From assembly GCA_002362735.1 (NCBI GenBank), contig DEUU01000329.1, positions 1-5,437 on the forward strand: a DNA stretch of 5,437 bases. The letters are read 5' to 3'. Shown here piece by piece: positions 1-5,437 of the stretch. The position numbers and the translations under genes were made by a program. This stretch comes from Dehalococcoidia bacterium UBA3254. GTDB lineage: Bacteria; Chloroflexota; Dehalococcoidia; Dehalococcoidales; UBA3254. The notes beneath the pieces were generated by a model. It was not told the DNA's origin and ran no database searches. It was given only the letters and a program-made list of their open reading frames with translations. Position 1 is the first letter of the stretch; each line of letters opens with the position of its first letter.

Positions 1-1402
1 TATCGAAGATACGGCCGAAGTCCTGATGCAGCTTAGCATGCAAAATAGCGCCGATATCCTTAATTTGAAAACCTTTCTCAACGGCCTGTTTGCTGATTCT
101 TATCCAGGCAATATCTCTTTGCCCAATATGCATGACACCTTGAGCATAGTTGATGAGATGATGGATTTGTCGTTCCAGGATGGGCTCGAAATCATCCTGC
201 ATCTCCCTACCGGCTACCTCAACACAAATAGCCATGGGCAATTTGGAATTGGCCGGGATATCAGAGAGCTCAGGACCGATGACCTCAATTTTCCCATCTT
301 CTATGTCAGCCATAGGTTTGGAAGAAACCCATTCAACCATGGGGGTACGACCGCCGCCGCACTCAAGGTAAATATCTTCTCCTCGTACTCTTTCACCTTC
401 GAAAGCAGCTCCGTAGGCGACAGGTACCGGTACACTTGCGATATTAACCTTGAGGCCTCTGACTTCAACCGCCCTGGCTACCAGCTTGTCATGAGGGACA
501 TTAGACACAACGTGTTCGTAAGTACAAATCCCGGAGGGTAATATTTCGGGAATAGCGGCATCGGTAATAATCGGGAAACCGAAATTAACGGCGCCGAGAG
601 CATTGGCAGCCCATTCTTCGGTAACCGTTCCTAAAGCTAAAACGAAGGCAAAGATGCGTTCTTTGTTATAATTAAGGATGTCTTGATAATTTCCCGGTTG
701 AATGCCTCCGAAGGACAAGGCCGCACGGGTAGCAAATCCGAGAGCGAAGACGGTGGAAGAGACATCCGGACCGAAAGATGCCAATCGGGTCGGCCAACCA
801 ATCTGCGTGTGGGCCTCTACTAATTGTTCAGCGAATCTTTTTCCATTATTTTCGCCAGACATAAAAACATACAGATTTCTCTGCTGCAATTCCCGGGCGA
901 TTTTAACGGCGATTTCGTTAGTAGGAGCGGCACCGAGAATAGCAGCGAAACCAGGAGCGGTACCATCCACAAACTCAACACCCCGTTTTCGTAGTATGAC
1001 ATCGTCAGCGGCGCCTAACCAGATATGACTGTTAAACGTCTCTTCTGTTTTTGTATAGAAATCAGGATGTTCTAAGTAACGTATCACTTCGATAATTTCT
1101 TCGGCAAAAACGGCAGCCATGCCAGCATCGAGTGCAGGCCCCAGATAAGGTGAAGGATGTGTTTCCCGTACCGGGGGTGGAAGAAGGGACCTGCATTTCC
1201 GTATAACCTGCTCAATATCACCCAGTTTTTCTACTTTGATGCCCAACATCCCATAAATAACGGGAAGGTAATAAGCTGTATTAGGGAACCCAACCGGCTC
1301 ATTTTGGCCGAACTGATCCATAGCCTGATGCCATTTTTCCTCAGCCTGATCTACGATTTTATAAGCACCGCGGATAGCAGCCGCAGCAATAACCTTTGAC
1401 AT
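1..1402 (-). CDS. acsB: Acetyl-CoA synthase (CODH/ACS alpha subunit), N-terminal 467 residues, 3' end off window
   Basis: ACS joins CO, a methyl group from the corrinoid protein and CoA into acetyl-CoA, or runs the reverse cleavage, in the cytoplasm. The frame is open from an ATG at 1402 to the left edge with no stop (467 codons plus one base). It matches bacterial AcsB from about residue 25 of the Moorella protein onward: PVGFPNTAYYLPV (residues 36-48), FGGIQPG (231-237), FGFPIITD (274-281), GGGRTP (349-354), DGKIEVIGPELSDIP (369-383), and GQRDIAWIRISKQAVEKGF (427-445). Visible are the N-terminal domain, which in Moorella docks on CODH, and the middle domain. The A-cluster domain with its cysteine ligands (about 250 further residues expected) lies outside, so catalytic competence cannot be judged. 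The two codons before the ATG are in-frame stops, so this is the earliest start. A GGGGAG (1415-1420) sits 12 nt upstream, a longish spacing. The N-terminus is about 25 residues shorter than in Moorella. It is the last visible gene of the operon, 30 nt after the CODH-like gene. Confidence 0.97.
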   Translation of the reverse strand, partial: MSKVIAAAAIRGAYKIVDQAEEKWHQAMDQFGQNEPVGFPNTAYYLPVIYGMLGIKVEKLGDIEQVIRKCRSLLPPPVRETHPSPYLGPALDAGMAAVFAEEIIEVIRYLEHPDFYTKTEETFNSHIWLGAADDVILRKRGVEFVDGTAPGFAAILGAAPTNEIAVKIARELQQRNLYVFMSGENNGKRFAEQLVEAHTQIGWPTRLASFGPDVSSTVFALGFATRAALSFGGIQPGNYQDILNYNKERIFAFVLALGTVTEEWAANALGAVNFGFPIITDAAIPEILPSGICTYEHVVSNVPHDKLVARAVEVRGLKVNIASVPVPVAYGAAFEGERVRGEDIYLECGGGRTPMVEWVSSKPMADIEDGKIEVIGPELSDIPANSKLPMAICVEVAGREMQDDFEPILERQIHHLINYAQGVMHIGQRDIAWIRISKQAVEKGFQIKDIGAILHAKLHQDFGRIFD

Positions 1403-1432
1403 TTATTATCCAGTCTCCCCAAAAATAACTTT

Positions 1433-2740
1433 TTATTCGATTCCACGGCGCATTGCCATGTCAAATAATACCCTTTCACGGGATTTATCAATTCCCAGAG
1501 ATTTACGTTTAAAATCTATATGGTTCATAATAAGTCCAGCTTTCTTTGAAACGTCAACCTCAAAAACCCACTTTCCGCCGTACATTGATTCTGAATCATG
1601 TTCAAAGAAATTTACGAGTTCGGCAGGTATGGAGACAGATAAATTAGAATCTGCTACTGTAAATAATCCAAAGGCAGTCAGACATAATCCCGCTGAAAGG
1701 TTGTTTCCATTTGCTTCTCCGAGTAGCGACACAGCCAGTGGAAGATCTGAAACATCCTTCAAAGAGCCTTCTTTAACCAAATTAAGAGCGGTGACCAGGA
1801 TACGGATATATTCATTATCCGAGCCAAAGTGTAAGACGGGCGGAATTCCCACTGCTTCGCAGACGGAAGCCAATCCATCACCTGCCAGTGTCGAAGCCTC
1901 AGGGACCATTAGGCCAGCTTTAGCACTTTCGGAAGCGGAGGACCCGGCCTGCATTACGAGAATGTCATTTTTGATCAATTCTCGCACTAAAACAACTCCG
2001 GATTCTGAATTGTTTTGATCTCCGGAGCCCATAATTATGGCTACTCCGCGTATTCTACCATTAGTAATATTATCTAAAACCGGCTGGTAAGAAGCTCGAA
2101 AATATCCGCCGAATAACCGAATAGCTTCTGAACTGAACCCTCCAATGAACTCGATTTCCGGGTCTTTTTGAATTAATGTAGGCCGAGGGGTGCCAAAAAG
2201 AATATCCTGAACCTCGGTTCTAATCAAATTTGTGCCCAAAAAATCAGCTAACGCAGCTCGAATACAAGTTTTAAAATAAAATTCGGGATCGTGACCATTT
2301 TTGCCCTGGTTCAGACTCATAATTTCTGCTATTTCCTGTTCGATTCCGCGAGGAACAACTCCTTGCCTTCGCCAGATCTCCAGTCGTTTTTGGGGTACCC
2401 AAGATGTGAAGAAGAGTTCACGGTCCTGCTTTTTGAACTCAATGAGAATCGAAGCAGCCAGATTTTCTGCAATTTCATCATCTTTCTTGTTAGAAACATC
2501 GATATCCATGCGGGATGCCAGAGAAAAGAACCTATCTTTATCCGTAATTTTAAAGTCAGGAATCCGGTGTTGGGTAACAGCCATTAACTGGTCCACTGTC
2601 CGGCGGGCTATCTGATCATTTTGCTGCATCGAATTGGCAAGGGTCATGGCAAAATCAGGGTAAGAGTTCTGGGTGTTAATTTCTCTGGTCAATCCGTTAT
2701 TAAGCGAGTTATCTTTATGGTTAGTATAGTTTTCAGTCAT
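1433..2740 (-). CDS. CODH-like protein lacking metal-cluster ligands (putative non-catalytic AcsA/CooS paralogue)
   Basis: This 435-residue protein is related to Ni-Fe CO dehydrogenase catalytic subunits (usually about 630-675 aa) but looks inactive. CODH-like signatures are GVVPRGIEQEIAEIM (127-141), RAALAD (161-166), DILFGTPRP (179-187), GGFSSEAI (200-207), LIKNDILV (255-262), KAGL (274-277), GIPPVLHFGS (298-307), YGGKWVFEVD (387-396) and KRKSLGI (411-417). The N-terminal segment that should carry the B- and D-cluster cysteines is replaced by about 30 Asn-rich residues. Roughly 150 residues of the middle domain, which supplies His and Cys ligands of the C-cluster, are missing between about 188 and 198. 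In the C-terminal domain the usual GCNN, GCAA/GCSA and GSCVDNSR motifs read GSGD (Ser239), GSSA (Ser267) and GSDNEYIR (Asp308). Only three cysteines remain (159, 294, 353), none at a ligand position. The gene starts 5 nt after acsD and ends 30 nt before acsB, suggesting coupled expression. A structural role with ACS is inference. Assignment to the CODH family is firm; function is unknown. Confidence 0.88.
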   Translation of the reverse strand: MTENYTNHKDNSLNNGLTREINTQNSYPDFAMTLANSMQQNDQIARRTVDQLMAVTQHRIPDFKITDKDRFFSLASRMDIDVSNKKDDEIAENLAASILIEFKKQDRELFFTSWVPQKRLEIWRRQGVVPRGIEQEIAEIMSLNQGKNGHDPEFYFKTCIRAALADFLGTNLIRTEVQDILFGTPRPTLIQKDPEIEFIGGFSSEAIRLFGGYFRASYQPVLDNITNGRIRGVAIIMGSGDQNNSESGVVLVRELIKNDILVMQAGSSASESAKAGLMVPEASTLAGDGLASVCEAVGIPPVLHFGSDNEYIRILVTALNLVKEGSLKDVSDLPLAVSLLGEANGNNLSAGLCLTAFGLFTVADSNLSVSIPAELVNFFEHDSESMYGGKWVFEVDVSKKAGLIMNHIDFKRKSLGIDKSRERVLFDMAMRRGIE

Positions 2741-2745
2741 TAGAA

Positions 2746-3708
2746 CTATCTTTCTCCGTTTTCCTTCGCTGAGGTAAGCTCACCGATAATGTCTTGAACA
2801 AGCTCAATAGATTTCGGATGTCTCATGATCAGAATATCCGCTCCAGCGAGAAGTAAACAAATGGCAGACATAGATTCAAGTAATATCCCTCTCTTTGTAG
2901 CATCTCCGAATTTTGGGTCGTCCTGTTCAGAAATTTTGACTTCTTTAGTTTTCCATGTTTCCTTACTGATATTGCAAATAATGGGAAATTGCATTTTATC
3001 ATCGGCCTGAGTCAGAGCAGCCGTACGTATCCTTTCCATGACCGAATAGCAATATTCAATACCATAGCCAATACTGCTGACAGTGGGATCCATGATCAAG
3101 AAATTATCCGGTACTCCTAGATTACCGATCAAGATGTTAAGTTGTTTGGCCAGATTTATATCAATAGGGCTGGAAGAAACGACGGTGTGTTTATAAGCCA
3201 GAGCAGAGGCGCCAATTTTCTTGTAGTCTTTGTCCTCGACCGGTCCCAGAATAAGGTTTTTCCCCTGGCAGGATTCAGCCACTGCTTTTAAAACTTCAGT
3301 ATCTTTATCAGGGTTGGCAGTGCCCCAGACGATTAAAGGAACATCAACGGCTTCAGCAACCTGTCTAGTGACGGATGCCGCTTCCGAAGCGTTCCGGTTC
3401 ATGCCGTTTGGATCGGTACTGACTAATTGAAGACAAATCATCTCGGCTTTATAATCATGAACGCATTTTTTAGCCCATGCCACCGGATCACCTGTTACTC
3501 CTGCAAAGGGCTCAATAGCCGCTGCAGGCCAATCTTCAGGTGGTGAATCCCAGACCTCCATAGCAATCTTCGGTAGATGAGGCATCCCACCTTCAAAGAG
3601 GTAAAAGGGAAAGCAGGTTTCTCCGCCAACGATAACCCGGGAGTCCAGGCCTAACTTGATTTCCTTAATTTTACCGTTATAAGTTGTTCGTGGAATTAAT
3701 ATGGACAT
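2746..3708 (-). CDS. acsD: Corrinoid iron-sulfur protein, small subunit (CODH/ACS delta subunit)
   Basis: AcsD (CdhD family) is the TIM-barrel small subunit that pairs with AcsC to form the corrinoid iron-sulfur protein. That heterodimer accepts a methyl group from methyl-tetrahydrofolate and passes it to the ACS A-cluster. At 320 residues the length matches bacterial AcsD and is shorter than archaeal CdhD. Recognisable stretches are VIVGGETCFPFYLFEG (26-41), GVTGDPVAWAKKC (70-82), LVSTDPNG (95-102), VPLIVWGTANPDKD (123-136), MDPTVSSIGYGIEYCYSVMER (start 206) and the C-terminal LLLAGADILIMRHPKSIE (285-302). The ATG at 3708 has an AAAGGA 8 nt upstream, supporting this start. It lies 85 nt after folD and ends with TAG 5 nt before the CODH-like gene. 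Its partner acsC is not in the window and would be expected nearby, most simply beyond the left edge. Confidence 0.96.
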   Translation of the reverse strand: MSILIPRTTYNGKIKEIKLGLDSRVIVGGETCFPFYLFEGGMPHLPKIAMEVWDSPPEDWPAAAIEPFAGVTGDPVAWAKKCVHDYKAEMICLQLVSTDPNGMNRNASEAASVTRQVAEAVDVPLIVWGTANPDKDTEVLKAVAESCQGKNLILGPVEDKDYKKIGASALAYKHTVVSSSPIDINLAKQLNILIGNLGVPDNFLIMDPTVSSIGYGIEYCYSVMERIRTAALTQADDKMQFPIICNISKETWKTKEVKISEQDDPKFGDATKRGILLESMSAICLLLAGADILIMRHPKSIELVQDIIGELTSAKENGER

Positions 3709-3793
3709 CTTTGAATTCCTTTAATATTGATGACATTTGTATTCAGTATACGAATAAAGAATATACTACGGTACGAAAGATGCTATTCAATAA
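3709..3793 (-). promoter_or_regulatory. folD-acsD intergenic region with small inverted repeat; possible internal promoter
   Basis: This 85-nt AT-rich gap is the longest intergenic stretch in an otherwise compact cluster. It contains a perfect 6-bp inverted repeat, AGTATA (3745-3750) and TATACT (3762-3767), with an 11-nt loop that one G-T pair could shorten. There is no T-tract directly after it, so it does not look like an intrinsic terminator. On the minus strand TTGAAT followed after 16 nt by TAGTAT could act as a weak -35/-10 pair. The match is poor enough that chance in AT-rich DNA is a real alternative. A regulatory role is possible but unproven. Confidence 0.25.
3717..3722 (-). promoter_or_regulatory. 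Ribosome binding site of acsD
   Basis: AAAGGA, read on the minus strand, lies 8 nt upstream of the acsD ATG at 3708. Sequence and spacing are normal and support the chosen start. Confidence 0.65.
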
Positions 3794-4681
3794 TTATGAT
3801 AGTCCTAATGCAATTTTAGCAGCTTTAACAGTATTTAGCATCAGCATCGTTATCGTCATAGGTCCAACGCCGCCAGGCACCGGAGTAATCGCTCCAGCCT
3901 TATCTTTTACGTTTTCAAAATCGACATCGCCGACCAGAATATCTTTGCCGGCAGGCGTTTTTCCGATACGGTTTACACCAACGTCGATCACCACGGCTCC
4001 TTCCTTGATCATACTTGCAGTAATAGCTTTTGGCCTGCCGGCGGCGACGATTAATATATCTGCTCGCTGGGTATGGGAGGCGATGTCACGGGTGCCGGTG
4101 TGGCAGATAGTGACGGTAGCGTTGGCTCCCTCTTTCTTCTGCATCAGAATATTGGCAATGGGCTTACCAACAAGGTTGCTACGACCGACAATGACCACTT
4201 CTGCTCCATCGATTTTGGTCCCGGAACGGACTAATAATTGCTGGATCCCATAAGGAGTGCAAGGGATGAAATCAGGATCGCCGATCATTAATCTCCCCAG
4301 ATTCACAGGGTGAAAACCGTCCACATCCTTCTTTGGATCAATAGCGTACAGCACCCGGGTTTCATTAATGTGTGATGGGAGAGGTACCTGGACCAGAATC
4401 CCGTGTATTTTGGGATCTTGATTTAACTTTCCAATCAGATCGAGAAGCTGGGCTTCGGTCGTAGAAGCAGACAAATCAATTCTCTCCGAATAAATACCCA
4501 GAGCTAGAGCAGTTTTTTCCTTGCCTGCAATATAGCTTTTTGAAGCTGGGTCGTCACCCAGTAAAATGGTAGCCAGACCGGGAACCAGATTATGCCTGGA
4601 TTTTAATTCAGTGATTTCCAGTTTAAGTTCTTCCCGTATCTGCTTGGCGACCTCAGTGCCGCTAATGATCCTGGCTGACAT
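3794..4681 (-). CDS. folD: Bifunctional methylene-tetrahydrofolate dehydrogenase / methenyl-tetrahydrofolate cyclohydrolase
   Basis: FolD interconverts 10-formyl-, 5,10-methenyl- and 5,10-methylene-tetrahydrofolate, two steps of the methyl branch of the Wood-Ljungdahl pathway and of general one-carbon metabolism. At 295 residues it has the normal family length and appears complete. The catalytic Tyr50 and Lys54 lie in SYIAGKEK (49-56). GILVQVPLP (94-102), KDVDGFHPVNLG (118-129) and PCTPYG (140-145) follow, then the Rossmann nucleotide-binding motif GRSNLVGKP (166-174) and the C-terminal PVPGGVGPMTITML (267-280). Nothing essential is missing. The ATG at 4681 has a near-perfect AAGGAGGT 4 nt upstream, the strongest ribosome binding site in the window. 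The gene starts 21 nt after the cooC-like stop. Whether it prefers NADP or NAD cannot be decided by eye. Confidence 0.98.
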   Translation of the reverse strand: MSARIISGTEVAKQIREELKLEITELKSRHNLVPGLATILLGDDPASKSYIAGKEKTALALGIYSERIDLSASTTEAQLLDLIGKLNQDPKIHGILVQVPLPSHINETRVLYAIDPKKDVDGFHPVNLGRLMIGDPDFIPCTPYGIQQLLVRSGTKIDGAEVVIVGRSNLVGKPIANILMQKKEGANATVTICHTGTRDIASHTQRADILIVAAGRPKAITASMIKEGAVVIDVGVNRIGKTPAGKDILVGDVDFENVKDKAGAITPVPGGVGPMTITMLMLNTVKAAKIALGLS

Positions 4682-4685
4682 AGAT

Positions 4686-4693
4686 ACCTCCTT
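4686..4693 (-). promoter_or_regulatory. Strong ribosome binding site of folD
   Basis: AAGGAGGT, read on the minus strand, ends 4 nt before the folD ATG at 4681. It matches the anti-Shine-Dalgarno sequence almost fully and fixes the folD start. The other genes of the cluster have weaker or more distant sites, so folD may be translated relatively well from the shared message. Confidence 0.85.
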
Positions 4694-4702
4694 AGAGAAC
4701 CA

Positions 4703-5437
4703 TTATCTATCAGGTAGTATTTTGGAGAGAAGCTTATCAACTGCTCTCACAGCTCCGCTGGTTTCGGGTAAATCCAACAATGATCTCTGATTCAGATCCG
4801 CTAGATAGATTTGTTCGTCTTGCGGTAAGATTGCGTCCGGCTGAAGGTCTAATTTTGTCAATTCATTCGAAATTTGCGGGTCAATAATACCAGGAGCCAT
4901 ATTAACGACGATGGATTGGTGTTTGACCCTAAGTTTTAATTCGGAGATTAACTCATTTATTCTCCCGATCGTCCGAACACCTTTTATTGAATGATTAGAG
5001 ACGATCAACAATTCATCGATATCCTGGGTAGTACCGCGGCTGAGATGCTCCATCCCGGCTTCATTATCCATGACGACATAGGCATAATTATCTGCTAAAC
5101 GGTCAATAAATTTTCGTAAGATCGTGTTGGGATAACAATAGCAATCTTGTCCTTCCCCTCTTCCCATCGTCAATAGATCGAAATCTCTATTCTCGAGTAA
5201 AATGCGGTTTAACTGGTAATCAAGATAGGATTCTTTGGTTATTCCGGAAGGAATGGTAATCTTATCTTTCTGAAAAGAATCCAGCACTCTGCCGACCGTT
5301 TCGTGGACTTCTAAACCCAGACTTTCGCCCAGATTGGCATTCGGGTCTGCATCAACCGCTAAAATAGGCTGAATACCTTTCTTTATAAGATAACGGATAA
5401 TCAGAGCGGATATTGAAGTTTTACCACTACCACCTTT
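4703..5437 (-). CDS. cooC: CooC/AcsF-type nickel-insertion ATPase, N-terminus off window
   Basis: CooC-family proteins are MinD-like dimeric ATPases that support nickel loading into CODH (CooC) or the ACS A-cluster (AcsF). The frame is open to the right edge and 244 residues are visible; only about 7-10 N-terminal residues should be missing, since the first visible residues are the deviant Walker A motif KGGSGKT. Next come DADPNANLGESLG (visible residues 29-41), the metal-binding CXC motif as CYC (99-101, nt 5135-5143), the hallmark DNEAGMEHLSRGTTQDID (124-141) and IVVNM (176-180). All features expected of an active family member are present. An internal GTG at 5287 is not the start, because the P-loop lies upstream of it in the same frame. 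As the neighbouring CODH-like protein has no cluster ligands, an AcsF role on AcsB is the more likely one here. That subtype call is inference from context. Confidence 0.93.
   Translation of the reverse strand, partial: KGGSGKTSISALIIRYLIKKGIQPILAVDADPNANLGESLGLEVHETVGRVLDSFQKDKITIPSGITKESYLDYQLNRILLENRDFDLLTMGRGEGQDCYCYPNTILRKFIDRLADNYAYVVMDNEAGMEHLSRGTTQDIDELLIVSNHSIKGVRTIGRINELISELKLRVKHQSIVVNMAPGIIDPQISNELTKLDLQPDAILPQDEQIYLADLNQRSLLDLPETSGAVRAVDKLLSKILPDR

Noticed and set aside
26..541. 171-codon plus-strand open frame
   Set aside because: It lies wholly antisense to acsB, whose minus-strand frame matches a known family throughout; the plus-strand product resembles nothing I recognise.
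1421..1437. Possible terminator between the CODH-like gene and acsB
   Set aside because: The minus strand reads AATAA-AAAG-TTATT followed by a few T, but the stem is five A-T pairs overlapping the stop codon, too weak for an intrinsic terminator and placed just before a co-directional operon gene.
1458..2018. 186-codon plus-strand open frame
   Set aside because: It is antisense to the CODH-like gene, is Ser/Thr/Pro-rich as expected of a shadow frame, and has no recognisable domain.
1433..2740. CODH-like gene as a frameshifted or degraded pseudogene
   Set aside because: A single uninterrupted 435-codon frame with conserved structural motifs up to the C-terminus and tight operon spacing argues against simple decay, although this cannot be settled without homologues.
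1433..2740. CODH-like gene as a hybrid-cluster (prismane) protein
   Set aside because: The motifs DILFGTPRP, RAALAD and GIPPVLHFGS are of the CooS/AcsA kind, and the cluster-binding cysteines of hybrid-cluster proteins are also absent.
3684..4253. 189-codon plus-strand open frame starting in the folD-acsD gap
   Set aside because: It is antisense to the highly conserved 3' half of folD, and its hydrophobic look comes from the reverse complement of folD codons.
4703..5287. GTG at 5287 as the true start of the ATPase gene
   Set aside because: The same frame continues upstream to the window edge and includes the P-loop and the DADPNANLGE motif, which are essential to the family.

Overview
The window is part of one Wood-Ljungdahl (reductive acetyl-CoA) gene cluster. 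It holds five genes, all on the minus strand, so transcription runs from position 5437 down to position 1. The order of transcription is: a CooC/AcsF-type nickel-maturation ATPase (start lies beyond the right edge), FolD, the small corrinoid iron-sulfur protein subunit AcsD, a strongly reduced CODH-like protein, and acetyl-CoA synthase AcsB (end lies beyond the left edge). Intergenic gaps are 21, 85, 5 and 30 nt. No stretch over 300 bases lacks a gene, and I see no RNA gene, mobile element, CRISPR array or convincing terminator.

The genes belong together. FolD works in the tetrahydrofolate methyl branch, AcsD is part of the methyl carrier that delivers the methyl group to ACS, AcsB assembles or cleaves acetyl-CoA at a nickel-iron A-cluster, and the CooC-like ATPase belongs to the family that loads nickel into CODH or ACS. 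The place where a normal CODH catalytic subunit (AcsA/CooS) would be expected is taken by a 435-residue protein. It keeps recognisable CODH sequence in its helical and C-terminal parts but has lost the N-terminal B/D-cluster cysteines and the middle domain. The C-cluster cysteines of the C-terminal domain are replaced by Ser, Ser and Asp. The frame is intact and the gene is tightly packed between acsD and acsB, so it looks like a retained, metal-free 'pseudo-CODH' rather than debris. This is the main discovery candidate of the window.

The organism is an anaerobic bacterium. The ACS carries the bacterial N-terminal domain that archaeal CdhC lacks, and AcsD has the bacterial length (320 aa). 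Moderate GC and an ACS locus without a catalytic CODH would fit Chloroflexota of the Dehalococcoidia type, where an incomplete Wood-Ljungdahl pathway without CODH is known, but a Firmicutes or other anaerobic lineage cannot be excluded from this sequence alone.
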